From Cristatella mucedo (taxonomy: Eukaryota > Bryozoa > Phylactolaemata > Cristatellidae), in the NCBI GenBank assembly GCA_009760855.2, contig WPIO01000002.1, forward strand, positions 1,891,501 to 1,955,500: a stretch of 64,000 nucleotides of DNA, read 5' to 3'. The notes beneath the pieces were generated by a model, which made no database searches, had not been told where the DNA came from, and saw only the letters and a program-made list of their open reading frames with translations. How positions within the stretch are numbered: the first letter of the stretch is position 1; each line of letters begins with the position of its first letter. Below, piece by piece: positions 53,699 through 63,605 of this stretch. A program made the translations under genes and the position numbers.

Positions 53699-54780
53699 TT
53701 TCGACATCTCACTTTCAACTCATCTCTTAGTTTTATCATTTCATTATATATTTCTTCTTGTGTTGCCCCTCTTGAAAACAAATTAGCAAGTAGCATTGCA
53801 GACTCAGCTTGATAATTACAGGACTTTTTACCGTCAATTGTACTACTTTCTACCTTTTTTATCTTCTTTTAACTTATCTGAATAGCTAACGCCAGAAACC
53901 TCCACAAGTTGTTTACCCTGTTTTAGATAATCCAATCTGTTTTTCACCTCGAATTCTGCACTTTGTCACTCAAATCAATATCAATGTTTCTATCAACTAA
54001 TTCTATCATATTTTTTATATCTGTAATTGCATTCTTTAATCTAGAACTTTCTAGACTCAAAGCATTCATTCGTTCCTCGTGGGTATCCATTTTTGGTGCT
54101 TTAGCTGTATACATTGTCACATAAATAATCTTTTTAATTAATCCTGCTATTGATACTGCAATACTTACTCCTAAACCAACAGCTCCAATAATAGAAGCTA
54201 TACTTGCTATAATAGCTGGAATTGCTGGGAGAAATCCTCCCGATCTTACTTCAAGGAAATTCTTACTCCAAGCCTTTGTATCTAGCTGTGAAGCGTCCCA
54301 AGTTACCTCCTCTCCGAATGTATCTGAAGGAAATTCACTAGGATTTAAGTACCAATCACTTCCTAATTTTTCTGCTTGTAGTAATACCTCGTTTATGTAA
54401 AAGTCAACCTCTAAAATTGCAACCATTTTTGCAAATCCTTCTTTTTTATCTGCAATTGTTTTCCAGAAGACATTGCCATACTTTCCTGAAGAAATATCAT
54501 CTACAATCTCTTTTATAAATAAGCCAAAATCTACAATTCCCTTTATGCCAGAAATAAATCCACCTAGTGCTTTTGTAGCAGTTCCAATAACTTTGAATGA
54601 CAGCAAAACTTTTGGAACAATAGCTGCAATCTTATTCGACGCTTGTAGCTTCAATGCAATCGTAGGTGCAACTTTTATAATTGCTTTTGAGAATAGCTCA
54701 GTTGCAGTTGTTGTTCCTGATAACACTTCTTTTGTTGTATCTAAGCCAGATTTTAAGTCTCCTCCTTCTATTTTCTTCAT
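53698..54780 (-). pseudogene. Polinton-like gene 19: large hydrophobic protein, unknown
   Basis: 278 intact codons from the ATG at 54,780 to a TGA at 53,944. Long hydrophobic stretches (ATKALGGFISGIKGIVDFGL; ILPA-type run AIPAIIASIASIIGAVGLGV followed by SIAVSIAGLIKKIIYV) suggest two or more membrane segments. The end is a charged coil (SRLKNAITDIKNMIELVD). In another frame, coil sequence continues to 53,698 (VKNRLDYLKQGKQLVEVSG; LRDELKVRC), so the reading frame may have shifted near 53,944 and the original protein was about 360 residues. Membrane-associated virion protein is a guess. Confidence 0.55.
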
Positions 54781-54789
54781 ATATAGATA

Positions 54790-55035
54790 TAAGACTGGAA
54801 AATATTAGTAAGATTAACGGCAATATTTTTAGTGACCTTGATGCTAATGGAAATAGTATTACAAATATTGGTTTTCCAGTAAATGATGGAGATGCAATAG
54901 GATTAGATTATGCTCTAAATTCAAACTTTTTTAAATACTGTAGCAAGTAGTGTTTCAGGAGAAACAGCTTCTGTTTCTAACTTATCAGACTTACTTCCAA
55001 AGAATGGTGCAAAACTTTTATCTCAGTTGAACTGT
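54790..55035 (+). pseudogene. Fibre-like protein 2, truncated
   Basis: ISKINGNIFSDLDANGNSIT, then NIGFPVNDGDA closely parallels fibre gene 1 (RINGYILSDLDANGNRII, then NLSDPVSDGNA). After a frame change near 54,930 it continues VSGETASVSNLSDLLPKNGA and LNCNSNRF, then is cut where LINE sequence begins. No clear ATG: the start region is altered. Confidence 0.6.
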
Positions 55036-55040
55036 AACTC

Positions 55041-55250
55041 GAATCGTTTCCCTGCATCTCTTGTGAACCTCAAATCCTGTACCATGGCGCTTGTTGTCAT
55101 TGAGCATGCTACCACTAATGGTAATAATAACAGTATTGATAATATTGAGCATGCTACCACTAACCATTTGACCGTGCTTCCTCTGCAGCAAATATAAAGT
55201 GCCTAGAAAGAGATTGAGTTCTCTGAGGGCGCTATAGCAAATGTATTATT
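55041..55250 (+). repeat. LINE family-A tail
   Basis: GTTGTCATTGAGCATGCTAC, CACTAACCATTTGACCGTGC, AAAGTGCCTAGAAAGAGATT, GGGCGCTATAGCAAATGTAT. Contains a local duplication of GAGCATGCTACCACTA. Confidence 0.85.
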
Positions 55251-55600
55251 ATTATTTAGTTTCTATGCCCCCAAAGCCTGGAACTCACTGCCGATTGGCG
55301 TTGCTACCCTCATGACTTGACATTTAAAAAGAAGCTACAAATGCATCATTATCGCAGCATTTAGTGGGCCGATGTAATTCGTCCTTTGTATGCTTATGTG
55401 TGCTCACACTGTGCACTGCCACTAACCATATTAGCATGCTGACCGTGTGCATATCACTTCTAACCATGTTATACTTGTAGTCATTGAGCATGTTACTACT
55501 AACCATCAGACCATACTTCCTTTGTAGCATATGTAAAGTGCCTAGAAAGAGATGAAGTTATCTGAAGGCGCTATGCGAATTTATTATTTTCATAATTATT
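55251..55600 (+). repeat. LINE family-A 3' fragment
   Basis: Begins in the RT C-terminus (TATGCCCCCAAAGCCTGG), continues through the whole 3' tail and ends near an AT-rich end. Confidence 0.85.
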
Positions 55601-56745
55601 CAATGTGGCTCATTACTTAATTACTTATTTCCTTTTGGATGACGAGGATTCTGAACTTTTCGATGCAAAGCTACGGGTTGCCATCAATACTATATCGTGA
55701 GCTCACACTCTTTCTTCGGTTGGGCTTGATTGTTAGAGGAGGCTATTGTTTCTTCCATACAAACAACCTATTTGTTTAGGGGGCAAGAAGTGGGTGTCGT
55801 CTCTACTAGGGCACATCAGTGAGGACTCTAGTCTCTCGGGCGCCCCTTCCAAACAAGGGTCATTTATTTTTTAAAACCTTAACATTCATGTGAAATAGGC
55901 ATCACGTGTGTGTGCTTACCTTTGCTAGCAGCCTAGGGATCTTATCGTTCAACCGTGCATCAACTATTTCCCCAAACCTGGTACTGCTTAGTGATAGGAT
56001 GTGTTAACTTTTTAATTAGATAGGGAAGTTCACTGCTTATAGCTTCAGCTTCAGGTTGAAAGCTGACTGTTTTCATAGGAACTTATTGTACACACTTTGG
56101 TCATTGTAAGTCAATATGATTGTATCACACGTCTGGTTACTTCGGGTCATGCGAACTTAGTAGTCGATATTAGGCGCTTTATAAAAAGTTGCTGGCTACT
56201 GATCTGACATGACTCAAATGGACCCGTTCTGGTGATGCTTGCTTTTAAGTGCTCGTTAGTAGTAACCAGGATAACACGTCGGCTTCTTACAAATTAACTC
56301 CTGTAAACATTTAGTTGTTTATTATAAGTGAATCTTAATTTACACAGCTTATTTAGCCCAAGTTACAACCAAAAGGCATGGCATGGGCTAAGCGTATAGG
56401 TAGAAAGCATGGCGCTTTGCATTTTATCGCCATCACCAGTCACTGGGCAAAGCTTAGCACTCAACTAATGCACTCAGCATGGCGACTGTGGCTGAACTCA
56501 GTCGCTGAAGAATAGTACCGTGAGGTCCAGATTGTTACTCAGCCTACAGTCTCATAGTTAGTGGACATCAGTTCAACATTCAAGCTTCGAACCAGGTCGA
56601 TGATGCAAGTCATATTAATACAATGTGAACTACAACAGCCCAGAGCGCATGCACAAACAATTTTAGGGATATTGCAGTTGGCACCACAGACTAATCGGGC
56701 AGATTCGATGCACAAATAGTCGTAATCTTGGACAGGTCACGTGTG
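55601..56745. other. No recognised feature
   Basis: Non-coding by inspection. Confidence 0.45.
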
Positions 56746-56749
56746 GCAC

Positions 56750-57120
56750 GATCACTAGTGTGATCGAGCCAAGTGTCACTGTCACGTGGCTCTACTCGGC
56801 CACTTCATCGTTGACCTGAACAGGGTATGGCAAAGTGGCTTCTGTAGAATAAGGTGCCGCATCCTCACCATCGACCACTTGCACAGATTGGCCTGGCGTG
56901 ATCACTACTGTGATAGAGCCGAGCGCTAATGCGACACGGCTCTCGTCGGCCACTTCATCGTCGACCTGCACAGGACACGGCAAAGTGGCTTCTGTCGGAT
57001 AAGGTACAGCGTCTTCACCATCGACCACCTGCACAGGTTGGTCTGATGCGATTGCAACCGTGGTGGAGCCGAATTCTACTGTTAATCGGCCACCATTCTC
57101 ATTCGGCTCTTCATCACTGA
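56750..57120 (-). repeat. 150-bp tandem repeat, about 2.5 units, coding-phase
   Basis: GATCACTA[GC]TGTGAT[CA]GAGCC recurs at 56,751 and 56,900, and a diverged form at 57,050. The period of 149-150 bp keeps the minus-strand reading frame. Repeated peptide pieces are VQVVDGEDA, TEATLP and PVQV[DN]DEVA. Confidence 0.8.
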
Positions 57121-57922
57121 CCTGTTTGGGCAAGGAGGCATTGCTGGTAGGCATCGGCAGCATAACCACTGGAGCTTCTGCTTTTTTGTTGTTGGCTTGT
57201 GCCCGAGACAAGGCCTGGTTGGCTACTGCTGGGCCACTGTTGCTGACAGGTGCTGCCGTGACATTGCTCGGTCGGAGCATGGGTAAGTCGAGTCGTTCTC
57301 CATGCATCAGGTTATCGGTCCGACTACTATCGGTCCGGCTACTGCCGAAGTACAGCGACGACCAGCAGCAGCAACAACAAAGAGTGGCGCAATCGAACTG
57401 CTGCTGGCGAAAGCACGCCATCGGCAATGCCAGTCTATTGCCACGTTCAGGTGCAAAGTGTACACCTCCGGCTGCGGAAGCCCACTGGTCAGGCTGAGGA
57501 AGGACAGGCTCATGGCGTGCACTGGCGGTAAATGGCTGCCTGCCGAGCTCTTCCACTCTGTGCTGCATGTGCTGTGCGTCACTGTGCTGCTGCTGCTGTA
57601 GCCCTGTGTGGTAGTCGCATAGCCGAGGGTAGAGTTCGAAGCAGCTTCTGAATGGCGGTAAGGCTGACGGTCGCAGCTGCCTTCTCTGTGCACACCAGCA
57701 GTGGCAGGCTGCACGAGGATGGGCATGTGTTGGTGGCCCAGGCGGTGGGCCATGGGGGGGATAGCAGTGCCTGAGGCAATGCAGTTGCCCATTCAGTCGA
57801 CAGCAGACCGGACATGGGATAGGCATCGAGCTGCCGTATGAGGCAGACCCTGTATCGGTTGAGGAGCTGATTGTTCGGCGGATCGCAAGATTTCGCCACT
57901 GACTCAACGTTACTCTTGGATC
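56792..57922 (-). CDS. Candidate exon/ORF with 50-residue C-terminal repeats, unknown
   Basis: Minus-strand frame of about 375 codons beginning at a good acceptor (TTTTCTCTCTGTAG, 57,923-57,936). The N-terminal half is Pro/Cys/His-rich with a Gln run (TGLQQQQHSDAQH). The C-terminal third holds two 50-residue acidic repeats and stops at 56,792. Two other frames are also open over parts of the segment, so the frame choice is uncertain. No family is recognised. The repeat keeping phase over 150 bp gives some support. Confidence 0.35.
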   Translation of the reverse strand, partial: DPRVTLSQWRNLAIRRTISSSTDTGSASYGSSMPIPCPVCCRLNGQLHCLRHCYPPHGPPPGPPTHAHPRAACHCWCAQRRQLRPSALPPFRSCFELYPRLCDYHTGLQQQQHSDAQHMQHRVEELGRQPFTASARHEPVLPQPDQWASAAGGVHFAPERGNRLALPMACFRQQQFDCATLCCCCCWSSLYFGSSRTDSSRTDNLMHGERLDLPMLRPSNVTAAPVSNSGPAVANQALSRAQANNKKAEAPVVMLPMPTSNASLPKQVSDEEPNENGGRLTVEFGSTTVAIASDQPVQVVDGEDAVPYPTEATLPCPVQVDDEVADESRVALALGSITVVITPGQSVQVVDGEDAAPYSTEATLPYPVQVNDEVAE

Positions 57923-57959
57923 TACAGAGAGAAAAGTACACTCAGACATTAGCAGCATT

Positions 57960-58197
57960 CACAGGAAAGCTACTACCTATTGCATTGCAGCTGTCATTAA
58001 CCACTATGCAAACTTTGAGCCTATACACTCGTGCTTATTCATGGCTATCTACATACATAGCTATATTTTGGAGCCATTTCCTTATAGCAAGCAGTAGGAC
58101 GTCACTGTTGCTTGTTACTTCAGCACCATCACACTGTTGATGGTAAGCCCCGGGTTAATAAAAAGAGAGAAAGGGTTGTTTAAGTGGCACTATTGAA
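57960..58197. other. No recognised feature
   Basis: AT-rich, unassigned. Confidence 0.4.
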
Positions 58198-58325
58198 CTA
58201 AAATGTAATTCATTCGTATAGCAGCCAATCTCTATCCAGGCGTTTTACATTTGCCACAGGGCCCGAGCCTACGACCTTAGTCATTAGAGGTAAGCAAATT
58301 ACCCATGGGTTAAAACATTCTTGTC
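58198..58325 (-). repeat. tRNA-derived SINE, family 1
   Basis: Minus strand: tRNA-like head ending GGTCGTAGGCTCGGGCCC, then CGCCTGGATAGAGATTGG, GCTATACGAATGAATTACAT. Same design as 20,060 and 15,237. Confidence 0.6.
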
Positions 58326-59079
58326 TTATCTTGTGGTGTCCTGAAAGCAGCAGATCACAAAAGTAAGTGTACGAAATTGGTATTCGTAAACCCTTTTCAC
58401 GGTACGCTGGTACAGTTTGCTATAGTACATATTCCTAACTTTTTACAGTTGGAAAGAAGCATGAAGTCAGGCCAGTCAATCATGGTGCCGACAGCAAGAG
58501 CCATTTAGCAGGCACCATGGGCGATGACATGGCGCTAATTATTCAGAGTTACATGTCATAGTGTAGATGTTAAGGTCTTTCTGCTACATAAGGAACCATC
58601 AAACAGCCTGTGCACATTTAAACGCTTACTACTTGGCACTGGGTCAGCTCTGCCAGCCTCGAGGTTAGATTCTCCGGATGCTAATAACCTGCTTATTAGG
58701 TGCGATCGTGATTACCTACATTCGTTTCGTTGTCATCGTTAAATTGCATTCCTAAATGCGATCGATGTTTATAAGGTCCGGGAATTATGCATTAACAAAA
58801 GAAAAGCGCCGCATAGCTTAGGGGCCAACCCGAAGCCACCACTACCACCTCCACCCACTCGTTTAGAATTCCCAGCATGTCTCCGCCGCCGTGAACAACC
58901 TCCCTCATGCACTGTTGTGAACCTCTTTAACTAACTTAGCGGTCATGAGGCCTGTTATAACCACGGCGGTCCAACTTAATGGTCGTCCTTGGAATCCTCG
59001 CTCAATGTGCAATAAACGCCTAGTAATACGTGACATAATTATTGAGAACGAACGGGACCTGTTCGCCTTGACCAAGACC
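58326..59079. other. No recognised feature
   Basis: Non-coding by inspection. Confidence 0.4.
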
Positions 59080-60060
59080 TAGCTGAAATTGATTAACTAT
59101 CCGACCATGAACGACATAACCCCAGCAGGCTTCTCCATTCAGCACCGAATTTCGTGCACTGACTCATTTGATCTCGCGACGCAGGTGCATGGCCCTAGTC
59201 ACATCAAAGGTCACACATTCGACCAATTTTTCTCCTACAACTGCACGCTATCATCACATATCATTACCAAATTCTGCTTATCTGACTAGATGAAGATCTC
59301 ATGCAGTCTACAGTTGTCTATGCATCAAAAGTCACATGTGAATCAAGAACCCTCAAGACTCTTGGTATCAATGGTGTCTGCTCGAAAATATCTTCTTCTC
59401 CCCTGCTGCTCAATCCCCTTTCCGACCTGTCATCATTAGTAGAGTGCTACAACACGGCACTAGCAGACGTGCTCGACAAGTTTGCACCTCTGACTAAGTC
59501 CGCTGTGCGCTCTCGCCCACCCAGCCTTTGATTTACCAAAGACATCAAACTAGCTAGGGCTACTAAGTGCAAGTTTGACAAAGCATACAGATCATGACTG
59601 ACTGTCCATCGACAAGAATATGAAGGCTACTGTAGATAGTACCAATCGATCCTAGCAAAGGCCAAGTCTAGCTTCTAAGGAAAACACCGTTGAATAGCAG
59701 ATGCACAATCCAAAAACGCTAATGTCGTTGATCAACCGTCTCCTCAACCGTTCCCAGGATGGCTCCTTACCAAATGCTCCCTGTGATGATCTTGCTGATC
59801 GCTACTCTTTCTTCATTGTCAACAAGACAGACAAGGTCAGGGATCATTTCCTAGAATGGCAGCTTCCCGTAATCCTGTCCCCCGAGTCCGTGCAGCACCT
59901 CAACGTCTACATTCAAGGCGGCCACGAGTGCATAGATATGATGCTGCCATGCATAACAAACATCGTACACGTATCGTTAGACGACTCAAGAAAGCAACAC
60001 TAGATCAAGAAACTTGTGCAACTTAGCCCAGTCTTAATTCTACCGTTACTATCAAAGACG
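59080..60060 (+). repeat. LINE ORF2 relic (end of endonuclease to start of RT)
   Basis: Broken frames give HIKGHTFDQFFSYN, SSLVECYNTALADVLDKFAP, LTKSAVRSRPPSL and KLARATKCKFDKAYRS. This order (GHTLDL, SDH, LVxxYNxxLxxxLDxxAPL, then WF..I..AKR) is that of the endonuclease-RT linker in CR1/L2 elements. Stops throughout. Confidence 0.7.
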
Positions 60061-60109
60061 AGGGAATTGAAATGCAAACATCAAACCTAGATATTCAGTT
60101 TCGGTTTGG

Positions 60110-60262
60110 TACCTGAGGGGGCTGGGGCACCAAGATGGGAGCCTAAGGCTGGCGAGCACCTAATACCTGGATGGGGCGCCGACTGCATAGTTCGTCCCCG
60201 GCGCTCGATATCCTAGGAACGCCACTGGTACAACGACTACGCTAGGAAAAAAGGCATCCTCA
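60110..60262. repeat. Duplicated block II, left part
   Basis: GGATGGGGCGCCG and CCTAGGAACGCCACTGGTAC match 18,880-18,990. The block continues at 62,488 after two inserted LINEs. Confidence 0.8.
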
Positions 60263-61518
60263 ATATGTAACGTAATGTAATGTGTCTCCGTCAGTAACTC
60301 CACAAAGTCCTTAAGACCATGTGGGTGTTACGCAGGAGAGTTTTGTATAGCGCACTCACAGCCTAAGCGGCTTTCGGTACGCATTCGGTAGCCAACAGAC
60401 TTTGTCTCACGCAACAAAGAGAAAGTGGGAAGCATAGCAGAGTCAGGAGAGCAGTTTAGGTAGTGAGTAGCATAGAAGTAGCAGCTCAGGACCGCTCAAA
60501 AAGATGTGCCATAGTCGGCAGTAGGTGAGTAGTTGTCGTTGTGTAAGAATTGTGGAAGCGAGTTCCACAGTCTAGGACCTGCAGAGCTAAAGCTTCTGTC
60601 GCCAACTGTCTTTAAGCGGAGGAATGGGACAGCTAATTTATTGTCCACACAGGGCCTCAGGGCACGAACAGGCTGAAACTGATGTAGCAGTTCAGCTAGG
60701 TACGAAGGAGCCAAGCCGTGGCGGGCCTTGTGGGTCAGCGTAAGAACTTTGCTCTGTATCCTTTGTTCAACCGGCAACCATCCTAGCTCTTTCAGCAAAG
60801 GTGACACGTGCTCAAACCGCTGGGACTTGAAGACCAGCCTTGCAGCCATATTCATAGTCCACTGTAGTGGCATAATAGCTTTCTTTGGCAGCCCAGCCAA
60901 AAGGGAATTAAAATAATCAAGCCGAGACAGAACTAAAGAGCTAGTTAAATTTTTTGCAAGCCACTGTGGGAGACAGCTCCTAATCTTGGATAGGGATCGG
61001 ATGTGATGGCTAGCTGTAGAGGCAGTCTTCTGAATGAAGCTTTTGAAATTGAGGCAGTTGTCGAACACGACACCTAAATTACGAGCACGTGGTGAAGGTC
61101 GCACAATAGCATCACCTATTAGAACAGCAAAGCCTTTTAATCCAGCCACACGCTTAGGGTGTCCTATGAGCAGCAGTTCGGTTTTATCGTCATTTAATTT
61201 CAGGAAGTTTTCCGACATCCAGGATCGAATATCGGCAAGGCAAGCATTCAGTTTCTCAGTTGCTGCAGCAGATTTCGACGGTTTAAATGACAAATACAAC
61301 TGAGTATCGTCAGCATAGAAGTGATATCCTATTCCATGGGCCTTAATCATTTTTCCCAGAGGTTGTGTATAAATGGAGAACAGCAAGGGACCGAGTACAG
61401 ACCCTTGAGGGACTCCACAGGTGACCCTTCTCGTGTCTGAGACCTGACCCCCACACGACACGGATTGAACACGATCAGACAAGTATGATTTAAACCACGC
61501 CAGTGCTTCGTCTGCCAG
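60263..61518 (-). mobile_element. LINE family B (CR1/L2-type), 5'-truncated, best copy
   Basis: The minus strand encodes 328 uninterrupted codons (61,482-60,496) and the frame extends upstream to about 61,515. RT motifs: [14 protein letters not shown] and [10 protein letters not shown]. Downstream: [44 protein letters not shown]. The 3' untranslated part ends in TAATGTAACG-type repeats at 60,265. The endonuclease and RT N-terminus are missing, so it is inactive, but the remaining frame is open, suggesting recent insertion. It is the reference for fragments at 455, 16,757, 30,430, 31,200 and 63,395. Confidence 0.9.
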
Positions 61519-61610
61519 ACTCAGACGACGATAATAGACTCAGACGACGATAATAGACCCAGACGACGATAATAGACCCAGACGACGATAATAGACCCAG
61601 ACTCGGATGA
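61519..61610. repeat. 19-bp tandem repeat (about 4.5 units)
   Basis: Unit AC[TC]CAGACGACGATAATAG from 61,519. The ACTCAGACGACG part equals the sequence at the other side of the adjoining LINE A (62,488-62,499). Confidence 0.9.
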
Positions 61611-62487
61611 CGAGAATAATAATAATAATAATAATAATAATATTGCACTTGATAAAGCGCCCTCAGAGAACTTAATCTCTTTCTAGGTGCTTTACATTTG
61701 CTGCAAAGTGATACGCAATAGAATAGTAAGTAAAATCATGCTTGAAAAACAAACAAAATTAATAACATGGTTAGGGGTTACATGCACTGGGTCAGCATGC
61801 AAATGTGGTTAGTGGCAGCATGAACAGTGTCAGCACGCATAAGCACATCGAGGACGAATCACAAGGACCCACTAAATGCTGTCCTAAATAGGTATGTTTT
61901 TAATTTTCTTTTAAATGTGGTCAGGTCAGGGGATGTTCTGATGCAGGTCGGGAGGGAGTTCCAGGCTGTGGGAGCATACGAGCTAAATGCACGGTCTCCA
62001 AAGGATTTAAGGTTTGTACGAGGTATTTCTAGACTGTTGGATTCCGAAAAGCAAGTGGTACGATGCTTTGCCTGATGGGCTAGTATATCTGAAAGGTAGG
62101 CTGGAGCCATAGAATGAAGAGACCTAAAAGTGAGCGACAAAACCTTGAAGTCAATCCGTTGCTTGACTGGTAGCCAGTGCAGGTCGGCGAGAAGTGGAGT
62201 AATGTGGCAACTGCGACGCTCACGACAGACAAGCCTAGCTGCAGAGTTTTGCACCAGCTGCAATCGCCTGATCGCACATGCTGGTAGGCCTGTAAGCAGT
62301 AAGTTGCAGAAGTCGAGACGAGATGTCACGAATGCATGGACCAACTTGGACGTGGTATCCTTATCTAAACAAGCCCTAATTTTAGCAATGTTATGAAGCT
62401 GAAAATAGGCGGATTTGACTGTGGAGCTGATGTGGTCGTCTAACGAGAGGTCGCTTTGGAATATGACACCTAGATTTCGAGCTGAAT
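61611..62487 (-). mobile_element. LINE family A, 5'-truncated
   Basis: (AAT)n at 61,611-61,641, the family-A 3' tail, then the minus-strand RT C-terminus (62,344-61,859 open; SRLDFCNLLLTGLPA, LHWLPVKQRIDFK, SYAPTAWNSLPT). Very similar to the copy at 5028-6140. Flanked by ACTCAGACGACG on both sides. Confidence 0.88.
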
Positions 62488-63400
62488 ACTCAGACGACGC
62501 GAAGCCGCTGCTGTGGAGTCGAGAGGAAGTACTCGCTCGGCAGCGACGCGAGGCGCCCCAGTTGGACCGTATCTAGCGTAATCGGAACGAGCGTAAAAAA
62601 CGTACCCCTTTTCTAAAGATGAATGCACTTCTTGGTCTGAACTGGATTGAAAATTTCACGCGAACCATCAATGGGCTAAGCAAGCAGCTCAGGCCAGGAG
62701 CAGGGAGCCGACGACTAGTCAGTTCCGGGTTTCAAGCCGGGGTACTTTCCCTAGACGGGACCTTGCCAAGGGACTTCCGGGTAGCGACGGAGGGCTGGAC
62801 ATGTCGGCGCTGAGCGCCAGTGGGCCGCTAGCCGTTTCGCCGCGCATCCGGCTTTGTCGGCTGCTTGAATGCATGCAAGCCAGCGGAACCTCTAGGGAAG
62901 AGCTATTTATCGGTAGAGGGTGAGGTGAACGGAATTTTGCCCGTGGCACGACTGACGCCTGGCGGCCGCTGCTCCGAAGGGACGCCGGCGTCTCCACTCT
63001 GCGGCATGCTTGCCTCGGTTGCTTGCTGCCGGTACGTAACTCGGAGGGAGGCACGTTGCATACCTGATGCGAAAAACTTGGTGTTTCGAACTGATTTGTC
63101 AGTGCATCGAGAACCTATAGCCTTTTCGCTGCCAAAAAATCCTAGCTGATTAAACAGCCTCTTTTTGTATAGCGACAGAGGAGCCTTTACGGCTATCACC
63201 ACCGCTTGCAGTGGCGATACAGAATCGCCCACCGCAGGAATCGAACCCACGACCTCGCGACCGAGGTCGTGAAAGCAACCGCCTTACCTAGTGTGCCATC
63301 ACGGCTCACCGAAGTAGTAGCACCTAACGATAAGTGCAGGCGAGATGCAGATCCGAGTGTTGCACAGCCTGTCCGAAAAGTGTGTATTGCTTTACTCGCG
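62488..63400. repeat. Duplicated block II, right part, with relic of a third alpha-tubulin promoter/exon 1
   Basis: Collinear with 18,993-21,065. At 62,595-62,720 it matches the tubulin 5' region (CGTACC, GAATG[AC]ACTTCT, CACGCGAACC[TA]TCAATGGGCT). The three bases equivalent to the minus-strand ATG (62,606-62,608) read GGG, and no TATA-like element is present. No tubulin exon lies downstream on the minus strand in the window, so it is a non-functional promoter copy. Confidence 0.75.
63143..63307 (-). repeat. tRNA-derived SINE, family 2
   Basis: The minus strand begins with a tRNA-like head (A-box-like TGGCACACTAGG, B box GGTTCGATTCC) and ends GGCTCCTCTGTCGCTATAC, matching the copy at 7,917-8,060. 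Absent at the equivalent place in block I (20,985). Confidence 0.65.
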
Positions 63401-63605
63401 AGCGGATTTGTTAACCAGCCATATTCAGCCACATTCATCACCAGCTGCAGTGGCATAATGCAATGCCTTATTCCTTGGTAGCCGGGCCAAAGCGGAGCCG
63501 CAATAACCCAACCGAGACGAATCCAGGCAGCGCGTTCGACTTTTTGCACACCAGCGCGGTAGACAGTCCCTTATTTTAGATAGGGATCGGACGCGATGGC
63601 AGCCA
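63395..63605 (-). repeat. LINE family-B RT fragment
   Basis: In shifted frames the minus strand encodes SKIRDCLPRWCAKS, SRLGYCGSALARLP and PLQLVMNVA, parallel to [37 protein letters not shown] at 60,800-61,000. Confidence 0.7.

Larger units (their letters stand above)
41213..55040. mobile_element. Endogenous Maverick/Polinton-type (adintovirus-like) element, decayed, right end missing
   Basis: AT-rich block with densely packed genes on both strands. Recognised set: rve integrase, double-jelly-roll-type major capsid protein, penton-like protein(s), packaging ATPase, adenovirus-type protease, PLA2-like protein, YqaJ exonuclease, HNH endonuclease and two fibre-like genes. Integrase plus capsid, ATPase and protease defines Polintons and the related adintoviruses. 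Missing are a recognisable family-B DNA polymerase and a right terminal repeat; the right side stops inside a fibre gene where LINE tails begin (about 55,040). Most genes have stops or frameshifts, so the copy is defective. The left limit is set by an imperfect palindrome at 41,221. Confidence 0.88.

Noticed and set aside
41213-55040. Bacterial contamination or prophage
   Set aside because: The gene set (rve integrase, adenovirus-type protease, Polinton-type capsid and ATPase) is eukaryotic-viral, genes are decayed, and animal LINE tails abut the block.
63143-63307. Functional tRNA gene on the minus strand
   Set aside because: B box is good but no consistent acceptor stem, and a second copy with the same non-tRNA body exists; a SINE is more likely.
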